DNA from: Lacibacter sp. H407
GTDB taxonomy: Bacteria > Bacteroidota > Bacteroidia > Chitinophagales > Chitinophagaceae
Length of the DNA: 64,000 bases
Direction: 5' to 3'
Assembly: GCF_037892605.1 (NCBI RefSeq)
Contig: NZ_JBBKTU010000001.1
Location: forward strand, 62,001 to 126,000
This document shows, piece by piece, positions 26,965-36,257 of the stretch. Each line of letters begins with the position of its first letter. The first letter of the stretch is position 1. Under the pieces are notes generated by a model. It made no database searches. It worked only from the letters and a program-made list of their open reading frames with translations, and was not told the DNA's origin. Made by a program: the position numbers and the translations under genes.

Positions 26965-28569
26965 ATGTCAATACCAAGTGTATTTTTCCCCGAGCAGAAA
27001 TTGATCAAGCTCGGATTGAAACTGTCGGCCAACATCCATTACCAGCTTAGTGCTGATGAATTGTGTGAGCAAACGATCAACCGTCGACAAGGTGTTTATA
27101 ATAACAGCGGCGCACTTTGCATCAACACCGGTGAGTTTACCGGTCGATCTCCTAAGGACAAGTTTATTGTGTTGGATAACATTACCAAAGACACTGTGCA
27201 TTGGAACGATTTCAACCAACCTATTGATGAGCGTTACTTCCACATGCTATACAAAAAGATGATGGACTACCTCGGTACCAAAGAAGAGATTTGGGTGAGA
27301 GATGCGTATGCATGCGCCGAACCCGCTTATCGATTGAACATCCGTGTGGTGAATGAAAATCCATGGAGCAATCTGTTTGCGCATAATTTATTTCTGCGGC
27401 CCACAGAAGATGAACTTGATACGTTTGAACCAGATTGGCATATTATACAAGCTCCCGGTTTTTTTGCAACCCCCGAAACAGATGGTGTACGCAGCAAAAA
27501 TTTTGCATTGGTAAGTTTTACGAATAAAATAATCTTGATTGGCGGCAGTGGTTATACCGGTGAAATGAAGAAAGGCATTTTTACTGTACTCAATTACTTG
27601 TTACCGCAGCAGAAAAATGTATTGAGCATGCACTGCAGCGCCAATATGGGAACCGAAGGCGATGTAGCTGTATTCTTTGGATTGAGCGGCACAGGTAAAA
27701 CAACACTAAGTGCAGATCCAAATCGCAAACTGATTGGCGATGATGAACATGGTTGGGACGAAGACTCGATCTTCAATTTTGAAGGCGGCTGTTATGCTAA
27801 ATGCATTGATCTCACAGCAGAAAAAGAGCCCGAAATTTTTAACGCTATTCGTCATGGTGCATTGGTTGAAAACATTCGGTTTTTTGAAGGAACCAATGAA
27901 ATTGATTTCAGCAACAAAGCCATCACAGAAAATACAAGGGTAAGTTATCCATTGCATTATATCAGCAATGCTTTGCAACCGGCGGTTGGCGGACTGCCCA
28001 AAAATATTTTCTTTTTGACCTGCGATGCAACGGGTGTATTACCACCAATCGCAAAACTTACAGAAGGCCAGACGATGTATCAGTTCATTAGCGGTTATAC
28101 TGCAAAAGTAGCCGGAACCGAAGCTGGTGTTACCGAACCCAAATCTACATTCAGTGCATGCTTTGGCGCTCCTTTTCTTCCGTTGCATCCTGCAAAATAT
28201 GCGGAGATGCTGGGTTGGAAAATGAATGAAAACAAAGTGAATGTGTGGTTGGTAAATACGGGATGGACAGGTGGTTGTTATGGTATTGGTAAGCGTATTA
28301 AATTATCGTACACAAGAGCCTTGATCAGCGCTGCATTAAATGGAGAATTGAATGATGTACAGTATGAAAATATGCCGGTGTTTAATCTTGCAATACCAAC
28401 AACCTGTACAGCAGTTCCCGATGAATTATTGAATCCCCGAAATACATGGACAGATAAAGCAGCTTATGATGAAAAAGCGAAGTCTTTAGCTGAACAGTTT
28501 ATAACTAATTTCAAAAAATATGCTTCCGGCAGTGGCGAAGAAATTCTAGCCGCAGCGCCGCAAGTGTAA
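26965..28569 (+). CDS. pckA: Phosphoenolpyruvate carboxykinase (ATP)
   Basis: 534 aa from the ATG at 26965 (MSIPSVFFPEQK). Key motifs: GALCINTGEFTGRSPKDKFI, FGLSGTGKTTLSADPNRKLI (P-loop), IGDDEHGWDEDSIFNFEGGC (metal-binding Asp and Glu), and PTTCTAVPDELLNPRNTW near the C-terminus. Known: converts oxaloacetate and ATP to PEP, ADP and CO2, the first committed step of gluconeogenesis. The length is normal. It is monocistronic, with a promoter upstream and a 9-bp-stem terminator 32 bases after the stop. Confidence 0.97.
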   Translation: MSIPSVFFPEQKLIKLGLKLSANIHYQLSADELCEQTINRRQGVYNNSGALCINTGEFTGRSPKDKFIVLDNITKDTVHWNDFNQPIDERYFHMLYKKMMDYLGTKEEIWVRDAYACAEPAYRLNIRVVNENPWSNLFAHNLFLRPTEDELDTFEPDWHIIQAPGFFATPETDGVRSKNFALVSFTNKIILIGGSGYTGEMKKGIFTVLNYLLPQQKNVLSMHCSANMGTEGDVAVFFGLSGTGKTTLSADPNRKLIGDDEHGWDEDSIFNFEGGCYAKCIDLTAEKEPEIFNAIRHGALVENIRFFEGTNEIDFSNKAITENTRVSYPLHYISNALQPAVGGLPKNIFFLTCDATGVLPPIAKLTEGQTMYQFISGYTAKVAGTEAGVTEPKSTFSACFGAPFLPLHPAKYAEMLGWKMNENKVNVWLVNTGWTGGCYGIGKRIKLSYTRALISAALNGELNDVQYENMPVFNLAIPTTCTAVPDELLNPRNTWTDKAAYDEKAKSLAEQFITNFKKYASGSGEEILAAAPQV

Positions 28570-28601
28570 GTGGTCGTAATCGATTGTTTGCTAAGAACAG
28601 A

Positions 28602-28627
28602 AAACCCCGCTATTCCTGGCGGGGTTT
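28602..28627. terminator. Bidirectional terminator between pckA and the deoxynucleoside kinase
   Basis: AAACCCCGC (28602-28610), 8-base loop, GCGGGGTTT (28619-28627): a 9-bp stem with A-tract on one side and T-rich sequence on the other, between converging genes. Confidence 0.85.
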
Positions 28628-28650
28628 ATTATTTCGTTGAATTAAATTGA

Positions 28651-29286
28651 TTAGAACAAACCGTACAATTGCGAATCAATTTTATTAATGATCTCACCAA
28701 AATGCTCTTCATTCTCCGCAAACTTATTGGTATCTACATCAATCACCAGTAGGCCACCTTCTTTGTATTGATCTACCCACTTGTTGTAGTATTCATTGAG
28801 TTTTTTCAAATAGTCAAGTCGGATATTTTCTTCATATTCTCTTCCCCGCTTTTGTATTTGCGCCACCAACGTTGGTACCGATGCTTTCAGATAGATCAAC
28901 AGATCTGGGGGCGATACCATTGTCTTCAATGTAGAGAAAAAAGAAAAATAATTATCAAAATCACGTTTGCCCATTAAACCCATATCGTACAGATTGGGTG
29001 CGAAAATGTGTGCATCTTCAAAAATGGTGCGATCCTGAATGACCGTTTCAGTGCCACGTTGAATTTCCAACACCTGGTTCAAACGATTATTCAAAAAGTA
29101 GATCTGCAGGTTAAAACTCCAGCGTGGCATATCCTCATAAAAATCGTTGAGGTAGGGATTGTGATCCACATCTTCAAACTGCGGAATCCATTTGTAATGC
29201 TTTGCCAGCATTTCAGTAAGGGTTGTTTTTCCGGCGCCGATATTACCGGCTATTGCCACATGTTTTGGTTTTTTACTTTTCGCCAT
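28651..29286 (-). CDS. Deoxynucleoside kinase
   Basis: 211 aa from MAKSKKPKHV (ATG at 29286; an ATG six codons upstream is also in frame). P-loop GNIGAGKTTLTEML; substrate-binding FEDVDHNPYLNDFYEDMPRW; ERS/DR-type motif VIQDRTIFEDAHIF; lid RGREYEENI; C-terminal strand LLVIDVDTNKFAENEEHF. Known: phosphorylates deoxynucleosides (dGuo, dAdo or dCyd) for salvage; the exact substrate cannot be read from sequence. It converges with pckA; trpS lies upstream on the same strand. Confidence 0.9.
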   Translation of the reverse strand: MAKSKKPKHVAIAGNIGAGKTTLTEMLAKHYKWIPQFEDVDHNPYLNDFYEDMPRWSFNLQIYFLNNRLNQVLEIQRGTETVIQDRTIFEDAHIFAPNLYDMGLMGKRDFDNYFSFFSTLKTMVSPPDLLIYLKASVPTLVAQIQKRGREYEENIRLDYLKKLNEYYNKWVDQYKEGGLLVIDVDTNKFAENEEHFGEIINKIDSQLYGLF

Positions 29287-29379
29287 AACTGAGATAAATT
29301 CCAATGTACACCATCCAAAATAGAAGGACGTTCAAAGTAAAACTTCTTTTTGGATTTTGAGTTTTGGATCTTGGGTTTT

Positions 29380-30384
29380 TTAAAAATAATTAAGGCCCAT
29401 TGCCTGCCTTGTTAATTCAATGGTTTTTTGTGCGCTGATCCTTGCTTTTTCAGCTCCCTGTAACATCACGTTTTTCAAGTATGCATCATCGCTTTGAATG
29501 GCTGCTGCTTTTTCACGAATGGGTGCTACAAATTTTGCAATATCCTCACCGAGCTGTTTTTTCATATCGCCATAGCGGATCACACAATTGTTGAAATCGC
29601 TTTCAAATTTCTCAATTGTATCTGGTGTGCTTACCAAACGCATTAACTGAAAGAGATTTTCAATATAATCGGGCTTTATTGAATTAGGTTCGGTTGGACC
29701 AGCGTCAGTTTTTGCCTTCATTACTTTTTTACGGATCACTTCATCTTCATCGGCCAGGTAGATCGTTGCATTTTGATTTTCGCTCTTACTCATTTTACCT
29801 GTACCGTCAAGACTTGGCACTTTCACCAACTCGCCACCAAAGTTGAACGCCATTGGTTCAGGAAATACATCTCCATAACGATGGTTAAAACGGTTGGCAA
29901 ATGTGCGGGCCATTTCAAGATGTTGCTCCTGATCTTTCCCCACAGGAACATACTTTGCACGATGCAGAATAATATCTGCTGTTTGCAGAACAGGATATGT
30001 AAGCAACCCCGCATTTACATTTTCAGGATGCTGACGAACCTTATCTTTAAACGTGGTTGTTTTTTCCAATTCACCCTTGTACGCCATCATGTTGAGATAG
30101 AGATACAGCTCAGCTGTTTCATACACATGGCTCTGACAATAAAATGCAACTTTTTCCGGATCTAAACCACAGGCAATATTTTCTGCAAATACTCTTCTTA
30201 CATTTTCTTTCAGTTCTTTTGTTTCAGGATGTGTAGTGAGTGAGTGCCAATCGGCCACCATAAAAAAACATTCATACTCATCCTGCATCTTTACATAATT
30301 ACGCATTGCCCCAAAATAATTCCCCAAGTGTAAATAACCTGTGGGGCGGAGGCCACTCATTACAATTTCTTTCTGCTTGCTCAT
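29380..30384 (-). CDS. trpS: Tryptophanyl-tRNA synthetase
   Basis: 334 aa class I synthetase. HIGH-type motif in RPTGYLHLGNYFGAMRNYV, tryptophan-pocket FFMVADWHSLTTHPE, VPVGKDQEQHLEMARTFANR, and GTGKMSKSENQNA carrying KMSKS. Known: charges tRNA-Trp. The length is normal. A weak promoter-like TATCTTCG (minus strand, 30420-30427) lies about 36 bases upstream of the start. No T-box or leader peptide was seen. Confidence 0.96.
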   Translation of the reverse strand: MSKQKEIVMSGLRPTGYLHLGNYFGAMRNYVKMQDEYECFFMVADWHSLTTHPETKELKENVRRVFAENIACGLDPEKVAFYCQSHVYETAELYLYLNMMAYKGELEKTTTFKDKVRQHPENVNAGLLTYPVLQTADIILHRAKYVPVGKDQEQHLEMARTFANRFNHRYGDVFPEPMAFNFGGELVKVPSLDGTGKMSKSENQNATIYLADEDEVIRKKVMKAKTDAGPTEPNSIKPDYIENLFQLMRLVSTPDTIEKFESDFNNCVIRYGDMKKQLGEDIAKFVAPIREKAAAIQSDDAYLKNVMLQGAEKARISAQKTIELTRQAMGLNYF

Positions 30385-30456
30385 ACGTTTCTGTGATCTT
30401 TCTTACAATTATAAGTGGGCGAAGATAAAACTTGTTTAGCGTGCAGGGCATAAAAA

Positions 30457-30480
30457 AATCCCCCGTAATAACGGGGGATT
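30457..30480 (-). terminator. Terminator of the OmpA/TSP3 gene
   Basis: Minus strand AATCCCCCGT (30480-30471), loop TATT, ACGGGGGATT (30466-30457), followed by a run of seven T. A 10-bp perfect stem 21 bases after the stop codon of the OmpA gene. Confidence 0.9.
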
Positions 30481-30500
30481 CAATATTAGAAACGTACTAA

Positions 30501-31835
30501 TTAATAGCTTCTCAACTTCAATTCCACACGACGATTTTTTGCTTTGCCAGCTGCGGTTTTATTGTCGGCAATTGGTTTATCTGAACCATAACCTGCAGAG
30601 GTCAACCGATCTTTCTCAATTCCCTGTGCTGCCAGGTAAGCTTTAACTGCTGCTGCACGGTTTTCAGAAAGGATCTGATTTTTTGCAGCATCACCTGTAT
30701 TATCGGTATGTCCTTCCACATCCAGTTGAAGCGTTGGGTTATCTTTCAGAATCTGCGCTACTTCATTTAAAGGAGCATATGATTTCTTTTGTAATTGATA
30801 GCTACCGGTATTGAAGAAGATATTGCGTGCCGCAAATTCAACTTTTGTTTTGATCTCTTCTTTTACTTCCGGACAACCTGCATTTGCTGCAATACCTGCA
30901 ACAGTAGGGCATTTGTCTTCTTCATCATTCACACCATCAGCATCCGTATCGGGTACAGGGCAACCGCCGTAGCGTGCAACACCTGCCTGTTGAGGACATT
31001 TGTCTTCTTCATCATTAATACCGTCCTTATCGCTATCAGGGATTGGACAACCATTGTAACGTGCAACACCTGCTACATCAGCACATTTATCATCTTTATC
31101 TGCAATACCATCTCTGTCTTTATCAGGACAACCACGGAGTGCAGCAACACCAGCTTCATCAGGACATGCATCATCCACATCTAACACACCGTCACCATCT
31201 TTATCTTTTGGAGGCTCTGGCGCCGGAGGAGGAGGTGGTGGTGGAGCAACTCGTTCTTTCAAAGGGATACTGATACCAAAAGAATGCACCAATCCATAAT
31301 TTGCTCTTGAAGTAATAGGCGCTCTATACCCTGTGTTAACGTGAATAAAGGTTTGATCGAAAAGATTTACCTGTAAACCCGCACCTAACGGGATATAAGC
31401 CATAAATGATGAACGTTCTTTTGAAACCCCAATACCTGCCTGCAAATAAGGAACAACCCAATAATTATCAGGTAATAATTTCAGATTGAAATTTGCATCA
31501 GCTTCAATGTAAAGTTTTTCGTTTACGCTGATGTCCTGCGAGTTTCTTACCGGGTATGAAAAAAAGCTTCCCCCCAATCTTGCCATAACGTCAAGATTAT
31601 TGGTAATGCCCTGTATATAATGAATGGTCAGACCTGGGTTAAGGCGATCAGATTTTTTGTAGTTTTTTTCTCTAAGAACGGTTGTAAGTCCACGATTTCG
31701 TAAGTCACTACCTGTTTCAAAATCAAAAAAGGAAACCTGGAATCCAATAGAGGGAAGTTTCTTTAAATCCTTATTCTGTGCTCCGGCAGCAAAAAAACTG
31801 CAAACAGCAACCAGTAATACGATCAATTGTTTCAT
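30501..31835 (-). CDS. OmpA-family outer-membrane protein with TSP3 repeats
   Basis: 444 aa. Signal peptide MKQLIVLLVAVCSFFAAGAQ; about 25-205 is an 8-strand-type barrel; a proline hinge (PPPPPPPAPEPP); about 215-325 has four thrombospondin type-3 calcium repeats (DKDGDGVLDVDDACPDEAGV and three relatives, each ending in GCP); about 330-444 is the OmpA C-terminal domain (IFFNTGSYQL, LDVEGHTDNTGDAAKNQILS, AKNRRVELKL). Known: an outer-membrane barrel with calcium-bound spacer and a peptidoglycan-binding domain. A strong promoter lies upstream and a terminator downstream, so it is probably a monocistronic, abundant envelope protein. Confidence 0.93.
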   Translation of the reverse strand: MKQLIVLLVAVCSFFAAGAQNKDLKKLPSIGFQVSFFDFETGSDLRNRGLTTVLREKNYKKSDRLNPGLTIHYIQGITNNLDVMARLGGSFFSYPVRNSQDISVNEKLYIEADANFNLKLLPDNYWVVPYLQAGIGVSKERSSFMAYIPLGAGLQVNLFDQTFIHVNTGYRAPITSRANYGLVHSFGISIPLKERVAPPPPPPPAPEPPKDKDGDGVLDVDDACPDEAGVAALRGCPDKDRDGIADKDDKCADVAGVARYNGCPIPDSDKDGINDEEDKCPQQAGVARYGGCPVPDTDADGVNDEEDKCPTVAGIAANAGCPEVKEEIKTKVEFAARNIFFNTGSYQLQKKSYAPLNEVAQILKDNPTLQLDVEGHTDNTGDAAKNQILSENRAAAVKAYLAAQGIEKDRLTSAGYGSDKPIADNKTAAGKAKNRRVELKLRSY

Positions 31836-31857
31836 AAATGAATTGTTTTGGAATGAG

Positions 31858-31888
31858 CAAAAATAACGGTAGGTAGCTTAATCGTAAA
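31858..31888 (-). promoter_or_regulatory. Promoter of the OmpA/TSP3 gene
   Basis: Minus strand TTTA (31885-31888), 19 bases, TATTTTTG (31858-31865), a perfect TAnnTTTG box. Predicted untranslated leader about 20 bases. Confidence 0.55.
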
Positions 31889-31925
31889 ATAAATTACCCA
31901 CATTGTTAAATACTTAATCTACGCT

Positions 31926-32345
31926 TTACTTTGAAGGTGGTTTTTTACCCAAAACTTCAATTTTTACACGGGTAAGACCGCTTTTTATAAACCCAAGCTT
32001 TGTAGCCCCGGCTCTTGAAAGGTCAATAATCCGTTTGTTTCGATGGTGAAGCCGGTCGTTGATTTTCACCGTTACGGTTCGTCCGTTACGGAGATTGGTT
32101 ACACGTACATAAGTGCCTAAAGGAAGTGTATTGTGTGCGGCGGTTAGTTTTTGATTGCTGAAGATTTCGCCGTTTGCTGTTTTACGTCCATTAAACTTAT
32201 TGGAGTAAAAACTTGCCATGCCATATTGGATCTTTGCTTTTGGAGTAGCTTTTTTTACCGGTTGACTTCCCTCCCGCTGCGCTTGAACAGGTATTGCGAA
32301 CACGGAAGTGAGCAGCCATAAAAGAAGATACAATTTCGTCATCAA
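31926..32345 (-). CDS. RlpA-like septal lytic transglycosylase-type protein
   Basis: 139 aa. Signal peptide (LYLLLWLLTSVFAIPVQAQ), short basic linker, then a double-psi beta-barrel: YGMASFYSNKFNGRKTANGE, LTAAHNTLPLGTYVRVTNLR, VTVKINDRLHHRNKRIIDLS, GATKLGFIKSGLTRVKIEVL. Known: RlpA proteins cleave or bind denuded glycan strands; the usual catalytic Asp is present in the ND motif. It lacks a SPOR domain. It follows the L,D-transpeptidase gene by 3 bases, so the pair is likely one operon for wall remodelling. Confidence 0.9.
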   Translation of the reverse strand: MMTKLYLLLWLLTSVFAIPVQAQREGSQPVKKATPKAKIQYGMASFYSNKFNGRKTANGEIFSNQKLTAAHNTLPLGTYVRVTNLRNGRTVTVKINDRLHHRNKRIIDLSRAGATKLGFIKSGLTRVKIEVLGKKPPSK

Positions 32346-32348
32346 TCG

Positions 32349-34046
32349 TTATTTAGTTGAAAAATATGCTTCACGTGCCATCTTATCTTCATGATAAATA
32401 TCGTCGAAGAAGAACAGCTTTCCATTTTTTCCCGCAGCGGTAAAGTAACGGAAATAAACCGGAAGCCTCGTTTTCACCCGAACGATGTGCTTTTCCTTGC
32501 GTTCCAGCCAAACTTTGATCGAATCACTCACTACTCTTTTTGGATCGCTTTCATAATTTATACTATCCAAAGCAGAAATGTAATATGTAAGTTTTTCCCA
32601 CTCCTGTACACGTACACATCCATGACTCAAGGCTCGTTTTGCATTCTTGAACAGGTAACGTTGATTGGTATCGTGCAGATAAACGGAATATTTATTCGGG
32701 AAATTAAATTTGAGAATACCTAACGCATTATCATCGCCACTGCCCTGTACAACTTTGTATGGAATCCCTTTTTTATATTTTGTCCAATCAACAGTATAAG
32801 GATCAACTTCCTCTCCTTCCCATGTTAGAAGTGAATACCCTTTTTTTGCAAGATAACCGGGATCACGACGAAGGGCCGGTACAATTTCCTTCATAATGAT
32901 ACTATTGGGAATGGTCCATTGCGGATAGGTAACCATATCACTGATTCTACTCGTTAATAACGGCGTTCTTGTATTGGGTTTGCCAACTACCACTTTGCTT
33001 TCAAGACGCATTGTATCATTATCCCATAACTCCAGTTTATAAGCCGGAAGATTTACCCATATATAACGTTCCGGCATTTTTGGTGGCAATACTTTGTATC
33101 GATCCAGATTAATAGCTATTCGTTTGAATTTCTCTGCGTCTGTATTATTGAGATAACTAACTACCTGCACGCCAAACTTACCATCAACGGTCATCTCTCT
33201 TCTTTGCTGAAGTTTGATCAACGCTGCTTTTAGCTGACTCGAATCTACTTGCTCCGTTTGCCAACTGAGCATCCCTTCCTGCTGCAAACGCTTTACTAAT
33301 GTTTTTACAAAAGCCAATGAATCTTTATAGGGATAAGAAACATAGGTGTATTTTTTTTCAAAGTCGGCACTATCAATAAATTGCTTTGTTGCTTTTTTCA
33401 ATTCTACATACCCCTCATGCGATGGCTCTAATGCATGAAATACTTCCGATAATGATTTTCCATTTACAACTGCAGATAGATTCGATTGATAAAATTTATC
33501 TGTTAAAACCGAATCAGGATTCATGAACGTACTATCCACTTTCAAACGGCCGATATGCAAATGTGCAGCCATATGAAAGAATGCATCGGTGAGTAGCACA
33601 TCTGCCTTCGACCAGAGTGCTGCATCACGTCGATCGCCAACAGACGCTGTATCTGCGGCAAAGCGTGCAGCCATATTTTTTAAAACAGGAAAATGATAAT
33701 CCTCCGGAAATAATCCGTACAATTTTGCCTGCTGAAGAAATAACATCATCGAATCAGCGATCGAAAGAAATCGTTCGTCGCTGCTCCAAACTGCTTTGTA
33801 ACCCGATTGATTATAATATGCATCAACTGCATTGAAACGGGAAATGGTTGTACTGTCATCGGCTTTACCACCATCTTTAATGCGAGAAAGTAATTGAGTG
33901 ATATTGGTTGTTACCCGATCATTCATTTTTTCAGGTTCTGTTACAATATCCTTTTCCTCGCCCGAACCATCGCCGCAAGCATTGATGGCGAACAGGAAAA
34001 GAAACAACAGGAACGAATAAGAAAGACGGGCAAATTGTTTTCTCAT
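32349..34046 (-). CDS. Lipoprotein L,D-transpeptidase (YcbB/ErfK type)
   Basis: 565 aa. Lipoprotein signal with lipobox before Cys (LLFLFLFAINACGDGSGEE). About 60-200 is a helical scaffold-like domain (YYNQSGYKAVWS, LLQQAKLYGLFPEDYHF). A peptidoglycan-binding-like segment follows (LIKLQQRREMTVDGKFGVQV). About 330-490 is the YkuD catalytic domain with conserved His and the active-site Cys in RALSHGCVRVQEW. Known: forms 3-3 cross-links in murein, or ligates proteins to it. Divergent from the VanX-like gene, only 42 bases apart. Confidence 0.92.
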   Translation of the reverse strand: MRKQFARLSYSFLLFLFLFAINACGDGSGEEKDIVTEPEKMNDRVTTNITQLLSRIKDGGKADDSTTISRFNAVDAYYNQSGYKAVWSSDERFLSIADSMMLFLQQAKLYGLFPEDYHFPVLKNMAARFAADTASVGDRRDAALWSKADVLLTDAFFHMAAHLHIGRLKVDSTFMNPDSVLTDKFYQSNLSAVVNGKSLSEVFHALEPSHEGYVELKKATKQFIDSADFEKKYTYVSYPYKDSLAFVKTLVKRLQQEGMLSWQTEQVDSSQLKAALIKLQQRREMTVDGKFGVQVVSYLNNTDAEKFKRIAINLDRYKVLPPKMPERYIWVNLPAYKLELWDNDTMRLESKVVVGKPNTRTPLLTSRISDMVTYPQWTIPNSIIMKEIVPALRRDPGYLAKKGYSLLTWEGEEVDPYTVDWTKYKKGIPYKVVQGSGDDNALGILKFNFPNKYSVYLHDTNQRYLFKNAKRALSHGCVRVQEWEKLTYYISALDSINYESDPKRVVSDSIKVWLERKEKHIVRVKTRLPVYFRYFTAAGKNGKLFFFDDIYHEDKMAREAYFSTK

Positions 34047-34088
34047 GTAATGACTACATTTATTGTTCCATCACCAAAAAGTTCAGTA

Positions 34089-34841
34089 ATGGATGCTTTT
34101 CAGATAGTCAAAATAGTGAAACGGTTGCACATAGCAATAACGGGCATTATGTTTTTTTCCCTGTTGGTTTTACCATCCTTTGCCCAGCCGCTGAAAACCA
34201 GTAGTTATGGTGTGAAATATATTGATTCCGAAAAAAGCTACAGGCGAACATTAACAACTGACGTTAACAAACAGATGAAAGATCTGAAACAACTGATTCC
34301 AGATCTGGTGCTCGACCTGCGGTATGCAACAAATGATAATTTTGTAAAACAGTCGCTTTATCCTGCCAATACAGGCATTACCTTTTTACGCCTGCCTGCA
34401 GCAAATGCATTGAAAGAAGTACAGGAAGAATTACATGAAAAAGGATTTGGGTTGAAGATCTTTGATGCCTATCGCCCCTACTCCGTTACTATAAAATTCT
34501 GGGAGTTAATCAAAGATGAACGTTATGTAGCCAACCCAGCAAAAGGAAGCGGACATAACCGTGGCTTAGCGGTTGACTTAACAATTGTTGATTTGAAAAC
34601 AGGTGTTGAATTAGATATGGGAACCGGCTTTGATAATTTTACGGATACTGCACACCATACATTCACACAATTAAACACAACCGTTTTGCAAAACAGGAGA
34701 CTGTTGAAAGATGTGATGCTGAAATATGGTTTCAACTTATTGGAAACAGAATGGTGGCATTACTATTGGCCGAATGATCGGAATTATGAAGTGCTCGATC
34801 TTGATTTTAAAAAACTCTATAAATTCACAAAAAAGAACTAA
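34089..34841 (+). CDS. VanX-type D-alanyl-D-alanine dipeptidase (M15)
   Basis: 250 aa from the ATG at 34089, chosen because it opens a signal peptide (HIAITGIMFFSLLVLPSFAQ); longer frames overlap the divergent gene. Catalytic motifs: LVLDLRYATNDNF, FDAYRPYS, GSGHNRGLAVDLTIVD (SxHxxGxAxD zinc site), and ETEWWHYYW (Glu base and His ligand). Known: the family cleaves D-Ala-D-Ala; in non-resistant bacteria it is thought to recycle murein dipeptides. Being exported, it probably acts in the periplasm. The next gene begins 2 bases after the stop. Confidence 0.9.
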   Translation: MDAFQIVKIVKRLHIAITGIMFFSLLVLPSFAQPLKTSSYGVKYIDSEKSYRRTLTTDVNKQMKDLKQLIPDLVLDLRYATNDNFVKQSLYPANTGITFLRLPAANALKEVQEELHEKGFGLKIFDAYRPYSVTIKFWELIKDERYVANPAKGSGHNRGLAVDLTIVDLKTGVELDMGTGFDNFTDTAHHTFTQLNTTVLQNRRLLKDVMLKYGFNLLETEWWHYYWPNDRNYEVLDLDFKKLYKFTKKN

Positions 34842-34843
34842 TT

Positions 34844-35500
34844 ATGAAGAAAATCATAGTCCTGTTTTCGTTCGTGGTGTTTTACTCAGCCGTATTCGCT
34901 CAGAACAACAACGAAGAGTTTATTGAAGTAACAATTAGTGATTCAATTCAAGTTGAACCGGAGCAATTAATATTTTCCATATTCTTTTTAAGCGATGATT
35001 TTGAAAGAGACGCCCGTGGAAATGCTAAGATTACGGAGAACCCAAATATCAAATATGTTTATTCACTTTTAAAGGACATGAAGTTAGACACGATGCCTGC
35101 CAAAATTTCTTTCAATACCGAGAATGTTGGGCAAAAGCAAATTTCAATACTTTTTAATTCAATAAACGATCTGCGAGAATTCAGCAAAAAAATCCGCTTA
35201 AAAAAAGGTTTGCAAGGATTTGTTTCAGACAAGGCTACATCTAAGCTTAAAGAAGCGAATGAAGCCTTTTATGAAAAATTGCTTCTTAAAGCAAAACAAG
35301 ATGCACTCCTGTTGGCATCAAAATCGCAAAGAGAGTTGAATAAGATAATTCAGATTACAGTGAAAGATATTGAAGACTCATATGTTGGAGGTTGGACTGC
35401 ATACCCGCCATTGTCTGTGTTACGTGCAGCAGAAGCAGAGCCGGATGAACTAAAGGTTATCGTTACAAAACAAATTACGGTACGATACAGTCTTAAATAA
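34844..35500 (+). CDS. Secreted SIMPL-like (DUF541-like) protein of unknown function
   Basis: 218 aa. Signal peptide MKKIIVLFSFVVFYSAVFAQ. The mature part starts with a strand pattern similar to SIMPL/DUF541 (FIEVTISDSIQVEPEQLIFS) and ends in a matching strand (VIVTKQITVRYSL), with a helical middle (LKEANEAFYEKLLLKAKQDA). The assignment is by pattern only and may be wrong. It is co-directional with the VanX-like gene (2-base gap) and so probably shares its promoter. It converges with the DUF952 gene, the two stops being only 2 bases apart. Confidence 0.55.
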   Translation: MKKIIVLFSFVVFYSAVFAQNNNEEFIEVTISDSIQVEPEQLIFSIFFLSDDFERDARGNAKITENPNIKYVYSLLKDMKLDTMPAKISFNTENVGQKQISILFNSINDLREFSKKIRLKKGLQGFVSDKATSKLKEANEAFYEKLLLKAKQDALLLASKSQRELNKIIQITVKDIEDSYVGGWTAYPPLSVLRAAEAEPDELKVIVTKQITVRYSLK

Positions 35501-35502
35501 AT

Positions 35503-35802
35503 CTATTGTCCAACTACATCCACCACTGCATCCACATTAATTGTTCCATACACGTGCGGAAAAGTATCTTCAGTTGAAGGGCTCCATTCAAATACAAAAC
35601 GGCTGGTGAGTTTATCCGTATCGATAACAAGCTTAACCAAATCAGTTTTGCCGGCGAAATAGCGTTCAAGCACACCTTCAACCTGGTTTTCCTGTGAGCA
35701 ATGAATAAATCCTTCCGCTTTTAAAGAGGGAGATTCGTAAGCACCAACTTCTTTTGCTGCATTCCATTCAGCAGCTGTAGTAACATGATAAATAATGGGC
35801 AT
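35503..35802 (-). CDS. DUF952 family protein
   Basis: 99 aa. IYHVTTAAEWNAAKEVGAYE, LKAEGFIHCSQENQVEGVLE and RFVFEWSPSTEDTFPHVYG are the DUF952 landmarks, including the GFIHCS motif and the FPHxYG loop. Known: a small cytosolic fold similar to ADP-ribosyl/RNA 2'-phosphotransferase-type folds, with no proven activity. It starts 2 bases after the VOC gene, the last member of the minus-strand run that begins with the aromatic genes. Confidence 0.9.
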   Translation of the reverse strand: MPIIYHVTTAAEWNAAKEVGAYESPSLKAEGFIHCSQENQVEGVLERYFAGKTDLVKLVIDTDKLTSRFVFEWSPSTEDTFPHVYGTINVDAVVDVVGQ

Positions 35803-35804
35803 CG

Positions 35805-36248
35805 TTAACGTTTTACTTCGTTCAGTTCAATTAAATAACCATCAGGATCGGCAAGATAGATCTGTACAGCACCATCAAAACGAACCTGTTTATGAAAGCT
35901 CATCTTGTGTTGCGTTAAATATTTTTCAGCAGCAGCAATAGAAGTTACAAACAATGCAAAGTGACCACCGTTACGATCGTTCTTTACTTCAAAATTTCTT
36001 CCTGCCAGTAAATGTATCTGTTGATCAGTTCCCAACTTAAACCAGGAACGGATTGCTTTGAGTGAATCAGGTACAGCAACAGGTTCAAGCCCCATTACTT
36101 CTTTATAAAATTTAGTGCTTGCTGCAATATCTTTTACGTGTAAGGCAACATGATTGTGTTTCACCACTTCGATCTTTGCATCTGTTTGTGCAAATGAAAA
36201 TGTTGTGATGAATAAGGCAAGAAAGGCAATCGTTATTCGTTGAAGCAT
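35805..36248 (-). CDS. Secreted VOC (glyoxalase-like) protein
   Basis: 147 aa. Signal peptide (ITIAFLALFITTFSFAQ), then one VOC domain: HNHVALHVKDIAASTKFYKE, VMGLEPV, GGHFALFVTSIAAAEKYL, VQIYLADPDGYLIELNEVK. The metal-site His and Glu of the fold are present (NHVAL and IELNE). An exported VOC protein is less common than a cytosolic one. The substrate is unknown. It lies 9 bases after aroC, a place that may be simple read-through rather than a functional link. Confidence 0.85.
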   Translation of the reverse strand: MLQRITIAFLALFITTFSFAQTDAKIEVVKHNHVALHVKDIAASTKFYKEVMGLEPVAVPDSLKAIRSWFKLGTDQQIHLLAGRNFEVKNDRNGGHFALFVTSIAAAEKYLTQHKMSFHKQVRFDGAVQIYLADPDGYLIELNEVKR

Positions 36249-36257
36249 ACTGTAAAG

